From positions 748,001 through 812,000 of the forward strand of contig NZ_CP144373.1 of the NCBI RefSeq assembly GCF_040450955.1: DNA of 64,000 nucleotides, in the 5' to 3' direction. The DNA comes from Thermodesulfovibrio sp. 3907-1M. Its GTDB lineage: Bacteria > Nitrospirota > Thermodesulfovibrionia > Thermodesulfovibrionales > Thermodesulfovibrionaceae. The number at the start of each line of letters is the position of its first letter. Position 1 is the stretch's first letter. This document shows positions 43,327 through 52,805 of this stretch, piece by piece. The notes beneath the pieces are model-generated. The model saw nothing but the letters and a program-made list of their open reading frames with translations, was not told the DNA's origin and searched no databases. The position numbers and the translations under genes are program-made.

Positions 43327-46300
43327 TTATCTTTTCCTGCCAAGCCATCTCTGAAGTCTATCCATGTAAAGATAAAACACAGGAGTAACAAAAAGTGTAA
43401 GCATCTGGGAGAAAAGCAAGCCTCCTACCACAGCAAGTCCAAGTGGCTGACGAACCTCACCACCTGCGCCAACTCCAAGAGCAATTGGTAAAGCTCCAAA
43501 GAGTGCTGCAGCAGTTGTCATCATTATTGGACGAAACCTTATAAGACAGGCACTGTAGATTGCTTCCTCAGGTTTCATACCTTCATTTCTCTGAGCATGA
43601 AGGGCAAAGTCTATCATCATTATTCCATTTTTCTTTACAAGTCCTATGAGCATTATTATTCCCACGAAAGCATAAATATTTAATTCAACTCCAAAGACAA
43701 GCAGAGTAACAAGAGCTCCAAATCCAGCAAAGGGAAGTGCTGAAAGGATTGTTAATGGATGAATAAAGCTTTCATAAAGAATTCCAAGAACTAAATAGAC
43801 AACAAATACTGCCACAATAAGCAAAAACCACAGTCCCTTGAAGGACTCTTTAAATGCCTGAGCTGCACCCTGAAAGCTTGTCATTATTGTATCTGGTAAA
43901 GTTGCCTTCGCAACCTTTTGAATCTCAGTTACTGCTTCACCAAGCGAGACACCTGGCTTAAGATTGAATGATATTGTCACTGAAGGAAGCTGACCTGTAT
44001 GATTGACTGTCAAAGGACCAATGCTCTGGGATACAGTGGCAACAGAATTAAGGGGTACGAGCTCACCTTTTGAAGAGCGAATATAAAGCATTGAAAGTGC
44101 TGAAGGGTCTTTCTGATACTCAGGCTTTAACTCAACAATAACCTGATACTGATTATTTGGAGCATAAATTGTTGAAATCCACTTGCTTCCAAAGGCATCC
44201 CATAGTGCATTCTCTATCTGGTCTGCTGTAACACCGAGAGACTCTGCTTTAGAGCGATCAATTTCTATGTTTAACTGAGGTGTTTTTATCTGAAGATTTG
44301 ATGAAACATCCTGAATAATTGGAATCTGCTTCATCTTTTCTTCTAAAATCTGAGCATGATGATAAAGCTCCTGAAGATCACTTCCTGAAAGGGTAAATTG
44401 ATAGAGGGCTTTTGTTAGAGTGCCTCCTATACGGATTGTTGGAGGATTTTGAGGATATACCTTAAGTCCGGGAATTGAGTTAAGCTTTGGTCTGAGTTGC
44501 TCAATCAGTTTATCCACATGAGGTCTTTCTGAAAGAGGTTTCAAATGCATAAACATTCTCCCATTATTTGGAGCAGGAGAGGCAGGACCAGGTCCCACAG
44601 CTGTCATAAAATCCTGAACTGCTGGCTCCTTTAAAACAATCTGAGCTAACTGAAGCTGATGCCTCACCATCTCATCAAAGGATATGTCTTCTGAGGCTTC
44701 TGTAATTACGAAAATCTGGCTTTTATCTTCACTTGGAAGAAAACCTGTAGGAATTTTTATAAAAATATAGATTGTAAGACACAAAATCAAAGCAGAACCA
44801 ATCATTATTAATTTATGATTTCTCAAAGACCAGCTCAAGCTCACTTTATAAAGATTAACCATCCACTCAAAGCCTTTTTCTAAGGCATTATAAAGTCTAC
44901 TATGTCTTTGATTTTCTACTTTAATGAATCTGCTACACATCATTGGTGTAAGTGTTAATGAGACCAAGCCTGAAATCAAAATTGCAACTGAGATGGTTAC
45001 GGCAAACTCCTTAAAAAGCCTTCCCACAATTCCACCCATAAAAAGCACAGGAATAAAAACTGCAACAAGTGAAAGAGTCATTGAGAGAATTGTAAACCAT
45101 ATCTCCCTTGAGCCGTTTAAAGCTGCCTCAAAGGATTTTTCTCCTTTTTCCACATGTCTGACAATGTTTTCAAGCATAACAATAGCATCGTCAACGAGAA
45201 ATCCAATGGAAAGAGTAAGTGCCATAAGGGAGAGATTATCAAGGCTGTATCCAAGAAGATACATAACAGCAAATGTTCCAATTATTGAGATTGGCAGGGC
45301 AACTGAGGGTATCACAGTAGCTGAAAGTCTTCTTAAGAAGACAAATATTACCATAACCACTAAAAACACGGTAAAAAGCAGAGTAAACTGAACATCTCTT
45401 ACAGACTCTTTTATTGACTGAGAGCGATCATAAAGAAGATGGAGGGAAACGCTTTGTGGCATCTGTTTCCTCAGCTCTTCCACTTTCCTCTTTACATCAT
45501 CAGCTACCTTAACAGTATTTGTTCCGGGCTGTCTGTAAATGGCAAGAACCATTGCTCTTTGAAGCTTTCCCTCACTTCCATACCATGCAGCAAGTTTATC
45601 GTTTTCAACACTGTCAATAGCCTCTCCAATATCTTTAATTCTTACAGGAGAGCCTTCTTTACTTTTTACTATCAGCTCATTGTAGTGGGAAGCATTGAAA
45701 AGCTGGCCTGTTGCCTCAATGGTAAATGCCTGATAATTACCATAAAGCGTGCCTGTGGGAAGTTCCACATTCCCCTTTTTTATTGCCTGTTCAACCTCAT
45801 CAATTCCAATTCCCTTGCTTGCTATAAGTCTCGGGTCTATTCTTACTCTTACAGCATATTTTTGAGCTCCAAATATCTGAACCTGTGCCACTCCATTTAC
45901 CATTGAGATATTCTGAGCTAAAAGTGTATCAGCATACTCATGGAGCCTGTAGAGCGGCATAGTGGGAGAAGTAATTGCAAAATAAAGAATTGGCATATCA
46001 GCTGGGTTAACTTTATTATAAGTTGGAGGATTTGGCATGTTTGTGGGAAGTTGGCGGCTTGCTCTTGCAATTGCTGTCTGCACATCCTGTGCTGCTGCAT
46101 CTATGTCTCTGTTTAAATCAAACTCAAGGGTTATCTGAGTTTGCCCCTTCGCATTAACAGAATTCATTGACTTCAATCCTGAAATTGTTGAAAACTCTCG
46201 TTCCAGTGGAGTGGCAACAGCAGATGCCATTGTTTCAGGAGAAGCACCTGGAAGTGAAGCAGAAACGAGTATGGTTGGAAAATCAACATTAGGCAGTTCA

Positions 46301-46404
46301 GCGATTGGAAGATAACGATATCCCACCAATCCAAAAACAACAATAGCAACCATTAAAAGAGTTGTCATTACGGGACGCTGGATGAAAATCTGGGAGAAAT
46401 TCAT
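43327..46404 (-). CDS. RND efflux permease, HAE1 family
   Basis: This 1025-residue inner-membrane proton antiporter has 12 membrane helices and two large periplasmic loops. The N-terminus FIQRPVMTTLLMVAIVVFG is typical, and the helix-4 segment GFLVDDAIVMLENIVRHVE carries the proton-relay aspartates. The sequence is closest in style to MdtB/MdtC and multidrug pumps, not to metal pumps. Its ATG shares one base with the stop of the adaptor gene. The outer-membrane TolC partner is not encoded here. Confidence 0.92.
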   Translation of the reverse strand: MNFSQIFIQRPVMTTLLMVAIVVFGLVGYRYLPIAELPNVDFPTILVSASLPGASPETMASAVATPLEREFSTISGLKSMNSVNAKGQTQITLEFDLNRDIDAAAQDVQTAIARASRQLPTNMPNPPTYNKVNPADMPILYFAITSPTMPLYRLHEYADTLLAQNISMVNGVAQVQIFGAQKYAVRVRIDPRLIASKGIGIDEVEQAIKKGNVELPTGTLYGNYQAFTIEATGQLFNASHYNELIVKSKEGSPVRIKDIGEAIDSVENDKLAAWYGSEGKLQRAMVLAIYRQPGTNTVKVADDVKRKVEELRKQMPQSVSLHLLYDRSQSIKESVRDVQFTLLFTVFLVVMVIFVFLRRLSATVIPSVALPISIIGTFAVMYLLGYSLDNLSLMALTLSIGFLVDDAIVMLENIVRHVEKGEKSFEAALNGSREIWFTILSMTLSLVAVFIPVLFMGGIVGRLFKEFAVTISVAILISGLVSLTLTPMMCSRFIKVENQRHSRLYNALEKGFEWMVNLYKVSLSWSLRNHKLIMIGSALILCLTIYIFIKIPTGFLPSEDKSQIFVITEASEDISFDEMVRHQLQLAQIVLKEPAVQDFMTAVGPGPASPAPNNGRMFMHLKPLSERPHVDKLIEQLRPKLNSIPGLKVYPQNPPTIRIGGTLTKALYQFTLSGSDLQELYHHAQILEEKMKQIPIIQDVSSNLQIKTPQLNIEIDRSKAESLGVTADQIENALWDAFGSKWISTIYAPNNQYQVIVELKPEYQKDPSALSMLYIRSSKGELVPLNSVATVSQSIGPLTVNHTGQLPSVTISFNLKPGVSLGEAVTEIQKVAKATLPDTIMTSFQGAAQAFKESFKGLWFLLIVAVFVVYLVLGILYESFIHPLTILSALPFAGFGALVTLLVFGVELNIYAFVGIIMLIGLVKKNGIMMIDFALHAQRNEGMKPEEAIYSACLIRFRPIMMTTAAALFGALPIALGVGAGGEVRQPLGLAVVGGLLFSQMLTLFVTPVFYLYMDRLQRWLGRKR

Positions 46405-47492
46405 TACTTTTTAATCTCCACCTTTACTCCTGGTGTAAGTCTCAACTGTCCATCAACAACAACAGCTTCCCCTACATTCAATCCCTTTTGTATTGTTACA
46501 TAATCGCCTATTCTAAGCCCTGGTATAACTTCTCTCATCTCAGCAGTTTTATCATCTTTAACAACCCATACATACTGAGCATTTTGTCCTGTCTGAAGAG
46601 CCCTATATGGAATAACCACGGCATTTTTCTTAATTCCTAAGGTTAAAACAACATTAACAAACTGACCGGGCCAAAGCATTTTGTCTTTATTAGGGAACTC
46701 TGCTTTAAGCTTTACTGTTCCTGTTGCTACATCAACAGCATTGTCAATAAATACAACCCTGCCCTGTGCAGCATAGTTTGCATCAACACCTTTGACAATT
46801 GCTTCAGTTTTAAGCATTCCCTCTGACATTGCTTTTTTAATTCTAAAGAGTTCCTGCTCTGGCACTGAAAAGCGAACAAATATAGGTATTATCTGATTAA
46901 TGGTTGCAATCTGAGTATCATTTGCCTTTATCATATTTCCCGGATGAACAAGCAATGCTCCTATTTTGCCATCAATGGGTGAGTAGATATAGCAGTAACT
47001 AAGTTGCAGTCTTGCATTTTCTAAAATTGCCTGATCTGCCTTTACAGTTGCCTTAAGAGATTCATAGTTTGTGCGAATCTTCTCATACTGCTGTCTTGAT
47101 ACAAGCTCTTCCTTTAGGAGTTCGTCATACCTTTCAAGGTCTGCCCTTGCAAAATCAAGCTGTGCTTTGTCTCTGAGAAGATTTGCCTCAGCCTGCCTTA
47201 CTGCTTCTTCAAACGGTCTTGGGTCAATCACAAAGAGAAGCTGTCCTTTCTTGACCTCATCACCTTCTTTGAAGTTTGCCTTGATAAGCTGTCCTTCAAC
47301 TCTTGATTTTATTGTTACTGAAGAATAGGCTTCCACATTTCCTACTGCTGTAATCTGAACTGGCACATCTTTCATAACTGCCTGGGCAACAATAACAGGA
47401 ACAGCAGGTGCCTGCTTTTTGGGCGTAGATTTTGAACAGGAAAAAAGAATAAAAAAGCAACCAATTAATGAGATTATTTTAAATATGTTCAT
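46404..47492 (-). CDS. RND periplasmic adaptor lipoprotein
   Basis: In this 362-residue protein the signal peptide ends in the lipobox LFSC, so the mature protein starts at a lipidated cysteine (about residue 19). A biotinyl-lipoyl-like domain, a coiled-coil hairpin (about 95-170) and a beta-barrel domain follow, with GNVEAYSSVTIKSRVEGQL and YSPIDGKIGALLVHPGNMI typical. It links the permease to an outer-membrane channel. It is the first gene of the pair; no TetR or MarR regulator is adjacent. Confidence 0.9.
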   Translation of the reverse strand: MNIFKIISLIGCFFILFSCSKSTPKKQAPAVPVIVAQAVMKDVPVQITAVGNVEAYSSVTIKSRVEGQLIKANFKEGDEVKKGQLLFVIDPRPFEEAVRQAEANLLRDKAQLDFARADLERYDELLKEELVSRQQYEKIRTNYESLKATVKADQAILENARLQLSYCYIYSPIDGKIGALLVHPGNMIKANDTQIATINQIIPIFVRFSVPEQELFRIKKAMSEGMLKTEAIVKGVDANYAAQGRVVFIDNAVDVATGTVKLKAEFPNKDKMLWPGQFVNVVLTLGIKKNAVVIPYRALQTGQNAQYVWVVKDDKTAEMREVIPGLRIGDYVTIQKGLNVGEAVVVDGQLRLTPGVKVEIKK

Positions 47493-47584
47493 TTTGTCCC
47501 CTCAGAATATCAGCATGTAAGCACTTACTAAGATAAAAGAAAAACAAGGATTTTGTCAATGATTTAAAATTTTATACAAACATC

Positions 47585-47612
47585 TTGTTTTAAGTTTAAT
47601 GGTATTTATAAA
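47585..47612 (+). promoter_or_regulatory. Promoter of the histidine kinase operon
   Basis: TTGTTT (47585-47590), 16-base spacer, TATAAA (47607-47612). The -10 ends nine bases before the ATG and there is no Shine-Dalgarno sequence, so the message may be nearly leaderless. Confidence 0.4.
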
Positions 47613-47621
47613 ATAAAACAG

Positions 47622-49202
47622 ATGCAATTTACTATTAAAAAGAAAATTTTTATTGGATTGGGAATTAGCGTTTCAATTGTAATAATTTTAAGTATTTTTG
47701 AATTTTTAAATTTTTCCAGAATAATACAAGAAATTCAACAATTGGAAGTATCTGATGTAATAAAAAGTAAATCTTTGCAGATAAGAAGACATGAAAAAAA
47801 CTTTTTTCTTTTCGGTTATAGAGAAGCTGATAAAGAAGTGAAAATACTATACAACTATCTTGATGAACTGGACGATATCGTAAACAAGAATCTTCCATAC
47901 GACAACTCAGGATATTTACATAATCTTAAAAATTTAATTGCTCATTACAGGCAAAAGTTCAATGAATTATTAATTTTGATCAACCAGATTAAAAAAGAAC
48001 TTGACAACAATAAGATATTTAAAAATAAAGAATTAATCCTTATAAACTCTGCACTGGTAGAAAATCCAAGTGCAGTAATAGATTTTCTAAAGCAATCCAG
48101 CACAGAAGACAATAAAAGGCTGATTGTTTTATTAAAAAAACTTGATAACAATATCCAGGAGCTCAGAAAAACGGGAGAAGAAATTGTAAATATATCAAGG
48201 AAAATTGATCAAAGTTCAAGGGACAATATTGAGACAGTAATGAAGCGATCATATGGAATGTTTTTTCTATTCCTTACATTATTTTTTTTAGGTGGTAATG
48301 GAATTTTCTGGATAGTGGGAAAAAATATCATAAAAAGATTAAATTTAGTAACTTCTGTGGTGGAAAAGGTTGGTGAGGGTAAATTTATTCAGATTTCTAA
48401 TGGTTCTAACAAAGATGAAATTGATTTACTTATCAGAAAAATCAATGAAATGGAAAACAAGCTTATACAAAGAAAAATAGAACTTGAAGAGAAAAACAAA
48501 CAACTTTTTCAATCAAAAAAACTTGCTGCAATTGGCACGCTTGCTACAGGAGTGGCTCATGAATTAAACAATCCTTTGAACAATATTTATATTTCAGTAC
48601 AAATTTTGCAAAAAGAGTTAAAAGAACCTTCTCCATTTATTAATGAGATTTTAAATGATATATCCCATGAAACCGCACGAGTAAAAAGAATTATAGAAGA
48701 TTTACTTGAATTTGCAAGAGGTAAAGAGCCAGTTTTTAAAAAGGTAAAAATAAAAGATGTTATTTCAAAAGCCTCTAATTCAATAATCAAACAGAGAAAC
48801 TTTAAAAATATAGATTTAAAAGAGATTCCAGAAGAAATTGTAATCAATGCTGACCCGGATCAGCTGGAAAGGGTATTTTTTAATCTTTTTGATAATGCAA
48901 TAGATGCAATGCATGAGGACGGACAGATAAAATTAAAATTTTTAGAGAAAAACGACTTTGTGGAAATCTCTGTATCAGATACAGGAATCGGAATTCCTGC
49001 CGATAAACTGGAAAAGATATTTGAACCTTTTTTTACTACAAAGAATAGAGGAACAGGGCTCGGTCTTGCAATAGTTTATAACATTATTCAAAAGCACAAT
49101 GGTAAAATATTTGTAGAAAGTACAGAAGGCAAAGGAACAACCTTTAGAATTTTATTGCCGGGAACATCTTATGAATTTCAAAATTCTTGTAGCAGAAGAT
49201 GA
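47622..49202 (+). CDS. Membrane sensor histidine kinase
   Basis: This 526-residue protein has a first membrane helix (about 9-29), then a helical external domain with [19 protein letters not shown] like those of ligand-binding four-helix sensors. A second membrane helix lies near 208-228, followed by HAMP, then HisKA with His313 in [12 protein letters not shown], and HATPase_c with DTGIGIP and GTGLGLAI. The sensor ligand is unknown. It overlaps the next gene, an NtrC-type regulator, by 32 bases and is its cognate partner by position. Confidence 0.93.
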   Translation: MQFTIKKKIFIGLGISVSIVIILSIFEFLNFSRIIQEIQQLEVSDVIKSKSLQIRRHEKNFFLFGYREADKEVKILYNYLDELDDIVNKNLPYDNSGYLHNLKNLIAHYRQKFNELLILINQIKKELDNNKIFKNKELILINSALVENPSAVIDFLKQSSTEDNKRLIVLLKKLDNNIQELRKTGEEIVNISRKIDQSSRDNIETVMKRSYGMFFLFLTLFFLGGNGIFWIVGKNIIKRLNLVTSVVEKVGEGKFIQISNGSNKDEIDLLIRKINEMENKLIQRKIELEEKNKQLFQSKKLAAIGTLATGVAHELNNPLNNIYISVQILQKELKEPSPFINEILNDISHETARVKRIIEDLLEFARGKEPVFKKVKIKDVISKASNSIIKQRNFKNIDLKEIPEEIVINADPDQLERVFFNLFDNAIDAMHEDGQIKLKFLEKNDFVEISVSDTGIGIPADKLEKIFEPFFTTKNRGTGLGLAIVYNIIQKHNGKIFVESTEGKGTTFRILLPGTSYEFQNSCSRR

Positions 49203-50508
49203 AGAAATCACATTAAAACATCTTGTATACGCTCTTAAGGCAGAAGGATATGAAGTAGAAGGAGTTACCAACGGACTTGAAGCTCTCAGAATGCTTGAAA
49301 AAGACAAATTTGATGTTCTCATAACAGATATTAAAATGCCTGAGATTGACGGGATTCAACTTCTTGAAATAGCCAAGAAAAAAGAGCCAGATATTGAAAT
49401 TGTTATAATTACAGGTTTTGGAAGCATTGCCTCAGCAGTTGAAGCCATGAAAAAAGGAGCATATGATTATATTACAAAACCCTTTGATCTGGATGAATTA
49501 ATTCTCAAAATTTCCAAGATTAAGGAAAAAAAAATTCTTGAAAGACAAAATGTAGCATTAAAAACATTTCTTGAAATAAACAAAAAAACCTCTTTCATTG
49601 GTAAAAGCGAAAGCATGAAAAATATTCTAAATATTATTGAACAGATAAAAAACTCAGATTGCAATGTTCTTCTCACAGGAGAAAGTGGAGTCGGTAAAAG
49701 TTTCATAGCAAAACTTATTCACTATACAAGTAAAAGAAAAGATATGCCTTTTTTATCCATCAACTGTGCTACTTTAACAGAAGAGTTACTCAGCAGCGAG
49801 CTTTTTGGTCATGAGAAAGGAGCATTCACAGGAGCAATAAAACAGAAACAGGGATTAATAGAGGTAGCTGACGGAGGCAGTCTTTTTCTGGATGAGATTG
49901 CTGAAATGAGCCCCAATCTCCAGGCAAAGCTTCTTAGAGTTATAGAAGAAGGAGAATTTTTCAGAGTTGGAGGCACAAAACCCATAAAGGTTAATGTAAG
50001 ATTTATCGCAGCAACGAATCAGGATGTAAAAAAAGCCATACAGGAGAAAAGATTCCGTGAAGACCTTTATTATCGTCTTAATGTGATGGAAATCTATATA
50101 CCACCTTTAAGAGAAAGAAAAGAAGACATTGAGCCGTTAAGCAAATTCTTTTTACAAAAACATCTACCAAAATACAACAAAAAAATCAAAGGATTTACAA
50201 AAGAAGCAATGGATATTCTGATACATTACAGTTTTCCAGGCAATGTAAGAGAACTTGAAAACATAATTGAAAGAGCCATAATACTTGAAAAAACTCAATA
50301 CATTACCGTAGAAAGTCTCCCTCCTACTCTTTCACTGTTTAAAATAGAAACAATACAGCATGGTAATATAAAGACTATAGATGAATTAAATAAAGAATAT
50401 GCAGAAAAAATTTTAGAAATTACAGGAGGAAATAAAACTAAAACTGCAGAACTTCTTGGCATCTCACGAACAAGTTTGTGGAGAATACTGAAATCGGATA
50501 ATAAATAA
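49171..50508 (+). CDS. Sigma-54-dependent response regulator, NtrC type
   Basis: In this 445-residue protein the receiver domain has Asp53 in ITDIKMPEIDG. The AAA+ domain has Walker A GESGVGKS (from residue 170), GAFTGA (217-222, the contact with sigma-54) and FLDEIAEM. The C-terminal Fis-type helix-turn-helix reads NKTKTAELLGISRTSLWRIL. It activates sigma-54 promoters after phosphorylation. A sigma-54 promoter lies just after its stop and drives the next operon, so a local circuit is likely. The start overlaps the kinase gene. Confidence 0.94.
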   Translation: MNFKILVAEDEEITLKHLVYALKAEGYEVEGVTNGLEALRMLEKDKFDVLITDIKMPEIDGIQLLEIAKKKEPDIEIVIITGFGSIASAVEAMKKGAYDYITKPFDLDELILKISKIKEKKILERQNVALKTFLEINKKTSFIGKSESMKNILNIIEQIKNSDCNVLLTGESGVGKSFIAKLIHYTSKRKDMPFLSINCATLTEELLSSELFGHEKGAFTGAIKQKQGLIEVADGGSLFLDEIAEMSPNLQAKLLRVIEEGEFFRVGGTKPIKVNVRFIAATNQDVKKAIQEKRFREDLYYRLNVMEIYIPPLRERKEDIEPLSKFFLQKHLPKYNKKIKGFTKEAMDILIHYSFPGNVRELENIIERAIILEKTQYITVESLPPTLSLFKIETIQHGNIKTIDELNKEYAEKILEITGGNKTKTAELLGISRTSLWRILKSDNK

Positions 50509-50520
50509 ATTGTTCATCAT

Positions 50521-50537
50521 TGTTTCAAAATAAAACA
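50521..50537. promoter_or_regulatory. Candidate upstream activator site for the NtrC-type regulator
   Basis: An inverted repeat, TGTTT, seven bases, AAACA, lies about 65-80 bases before the sigma-54 promoter, a usual place for an enhancer-binding site. It could bind the regulator encoded just upstream, but the arms are short and AT-rich. Confidence 0.35.
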
Positions 50538-50589
50538 GTATCTATAACTCCCTTCTTTTAAAAATTAAATAATATCAAAAAAATCCAAG

Positions 50590-50605
50590 TGGCACAATTT
50601 TTGTT
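50590..50605 (+). promoter_or_regulatory. Sigma-54 promoter of the stress and permease operon
   Basis: TGGCAC, five bases, TTGTT matches the -24/-12 consensus (TGGCAC-N5-TTGCA) except for one base in the second element. The predicted start is near 50614, only about 15 bases before the first ATG of the operon, which has no obvious Shine-Dalgarno sequence. The regulator gene just upstream encodes the required activator type. Confidence 0.75.
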
Positions 50606-50628
50606 TTTCTAAATATCCAGAAAATAAA

Positions 50629-51093
50629 ATGAACAAAAAACATCTTTTGCTAACAGCATTGTGGGGAGAAAGACTGGATGAAATCTTTCAGTACACTAAA
50701 GAACTGGCAAAAATTATGAATAAGGACATAACTATGCTGTTAATCCATCCTAAAAAAAGAAAATTTGAAGATTTAATGACTGCAGTTACATTTGCAGAAG
50801 CGAGTGAATCAAATACTGCAGTGGAGTTGCTGCAAACGAACCAGAATGAAATAATTCAAAAGAATCTCAAAGACTTAAAAGAAAAATACAACCAGTCAGG
50901 AATTAAGGTTGATATAGTTTACACAGAAAATACAGTCTACAACGCAATTGATAACTTTTTAAGAAAAAACGAGCATATTGAAATGGTACTGCTGAGTCCA
51001 GAAATTACTGTAAATAGCGAACTATCAGCAAGAAAATTGAAAAATCTTATAAAACATGCTTGTTGTCCGATTGTAACAATGACAAAGAAATAA
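50629..51093 (+). CDS. UspA-like protein without ATP motif
   Basis: This 154-residue protein has a universal stress protein fold: a beta-alpha start MNKKHLLLTALWG, a helix-rich middle and a final strand, CCPIVTMTKK. The usual GxxG-N9-GS ATP-binding motif is missing; the position reads LSPEITVNSELSARK. It is therefore probably a non-ATP-binding USP. It is the first gene of the sigma-54 operon, and the next gene's SD lies directly after its stop. Confidence 0.7.
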   Translation: MNKKHLLLTALWGERLDEIFQYTKELAKIMNKDITMLLIHPKKRKFEDLMTAVTFAEASESNTAVELLQTNQNEIIQKNLKDLKEKYNQSGIKVDIVYTENTVYNAIDNFLRKNEHIEMVLLSPEITVNSELSARKLKNLIKHACCPIVTMTKK

Positions 51094-51107
51094 AAAGAGG
51101 AGGAGAT

Positions 51108-52022
51108 ATGTATATTTACTTACCTGTAGCATTAACGAGTATTAATGTATTTTTGCCTGTATGTCTCGGATTGGCTGTTGGATTACTTTCAGGATTGTTT
51201 GGTGTAGGAGGAGGCTGGCTTATGACACCTCTTTTGATGATGTTAGGAATTCAACCTGCCGTAGCAGCAGCAACTGACGCAGCTCAAATTGTAGGAGCAT
51301 CCACTTCAGGAACATATGCTCACTGGAGGCTGGGGAATGTTGATTTTAAAATGGGATTTCATCTATTAATTGGAGGATTCCTTGGTGGATTAACAGGTGT
51401 AGAAATAATTAAAATTCTTAGGGTAATCGGAAATGTAAACTTTTTAATTAAGATTACTTATGTAATAATGCTTGGTGTAATAGGGACTTTCATGTTTATA
51501 GAAAGCCTTAGTAAACTCAAAAATAAAACCGTTGAAAAAAAAGATAAGAAAGAGTCAGGTATTACAAAATTTTTCAAATCTCTTCCCTTTCAAATTCATT
51601 ATAAGAAATCAGGTGTTACCCATTCCATATTAGTAACCGCTACAGTTGGGTATATTGTGGGAATTCTTGCAGCAATAATGGGCGTTGGAGGAGGATTTTT
51701 AATGGTACCAGTGATGTTTTATCTCCTTAAAATGCCCATGAACATTGTTATAGGAACGAGTCTTTTTCAGATTTTTTTTACATGCGTTGAGGTAACATTT
51801 CTTCAAGCATACATAAATCATACAGTGGATATTTTACTTGCCATACTCCTTTTGATTGGTTCAAGCTTTGGAGCCCAGATCGGTGCAATTATAGGAAAGA
51901 AAATAAAGGGTGAACAATTAAGAATTCTGATGGCGATCCTTGTATTAATGGTTACAGTAAAAATAATTATTGAATTAATTACAGCACCATCAATTTTATT
52001 ATCACCTGCAGGAGGGCATTAA
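51108..52022 (+). CDS. TauE/SafE family permease
   Basis: This 304-residue inner-membrane protein has about eight helices in two homologous halves. Each half contains the glycine-rich motif GVGGGWLMTPLLMMLGIQP or GVGGGFLMVPVMFYLLKMP, the hallmark of TauE/SafE. The family exports small anions such as sulfite, sulfoacetate or organic acids. GGAGGAG precedes the ATG at 51108. The next gene, of the TIGR02186 family, commonly accompanies this permease, so the two may form one transporter. Confidence 0.88.
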   Translation: MYIYLPVALTSINVFLPVCLGLAVGLLSGLFGVGGGWLMTPLLMMLGIQPAVAAATDAAQIVGASTSGTYAHWRLGNVDFKMGFHLLIGGFLGGLTGVEIIKILRVIGNVNFLIKITYVIMLGVIGTFMFIESLSKLKNKTVEKKDKKESGITKFFKSLPFQIHYKKSGVTHSILVTATVGYIVGILAAIMGVGGGFLMVPVMFYLLKMPMNIVIGTSLFQIFFTCVEVTFLQAYINHTVDILLAILLLIGSSFGAQIGAIIGKKIKGEQLRILMAILVLMVTVKIIIELITAPSILLSPAGGH

Positions 52023-52023
52023 A

Positions 52024-52788
52024 ATGAAAAAATTAATGATTTTTTTTGCCTTAATTTTTTTAATTGTAATATCAAACAATGCATGGGCTAAAATTTCAGT
52101 GATTGCAAATCACGATCATATTACTATTGATTTGTTTTATCATGGTTCTACAGTAAGTGTGAAAGGGCAAGCTCAACCTGGCTCAGATATTGTTGTTAAA
52201 ATAACATCTCCTGATGGATCGCAGGTGTTAAGAAAAAAAGGGAAAGTTCTTGATCTTGTATGGATGAGCGTGGAAAATCTTCAATTTGACAATGTTCCAA
52301 ATCTTTATATATTAAGAAGCACGAAAGAATTAAAAGACATCTTGAAAGAACAGGAAGCAGTTAAAAATAAAATAGGTTACTCAGCACTTAAAAACTTTGC
52401 ACAGATTACTCCAGTTTCAAATGAAAATGAAAAAGAAGAATTGTGGAATGAATTTATTAAATTCAAAGAAAAGTCAAAGTTATATAATGTGAAAGCGGAT
52501 ATTGCAAAAAGCGAGGAAAACGGACAGACTCATTATTATACTTTGATTCAGTGGCCCTATCAGGCTCCGCCTGGCATATACAATGTTACTGCTTATGAAA
52601 TAAAAGATGGAAAAGTTATTGATACTGCTCAAACCCAGATTAATGTAGAAAAAGTTGGAATATTAAAAATGCTTTCAAATATGGCAAAAAATAACTCGCT
52701 GTTTTATGGAATTGTTTGTATATTAATTGCAATACTGGCTGGTTTTTCAGTAGGTGTACTGTTTAAGAAAGCTGGAAAAGCTCATTAA
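52024..52788 (+). CDS. TIGR02186-family membrane-anchored periplasmic protein
   Basis: This 254-residue protein has a signal peptide (ending NAWA), then a periplasmic domain starting with ISVIANHDHITIDLFYHGST, which resembles the family. A membrane helix lies near the C-terminus (about 229-248) with a short cytoplasmic tail. It lies one base after the permease gene. The family is of unknown function and typically sits beside TauE/SafE genes. The external domain would be placed to bind the exported or imported anion. Confidence 0.75.
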   Translation: MKKLMIFFALIFLIVISNNAWAKISVIANHDHITIDLFYHGSTVSVKGQAQPGSDIVVKITSPDGSQVLRKKGKVLDLVWMSVENLQFDNVPNLYILRSTKELKDILKEQEAVKNKIGYSALKNFAQITPVSNENEKEELWNEFIKFKEKSKLYNVKADIAKSEENGQTHYYTLIQWPYQAPPGIYNVTAYEIKDGKVIDTAQTQINVEKVGILKMLSNMAKNNSLFYGIVCILIAILAGFSVGVLFKKAGKAH

Positions 52789-52805
52789 TTTAAGGAGGCA
52801 AATTA

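Noticed and set aside
47610-47621. The 12-mer AAAATAAAACAG directly before the kinase gene, repeated at 50527-50538 before the sigma-54 promoter.
   Set aside because: The first copy lacks the inverted-repeat partner arm and the sequence is AT-rich, so I do not claim autoregulation by the response regulator.
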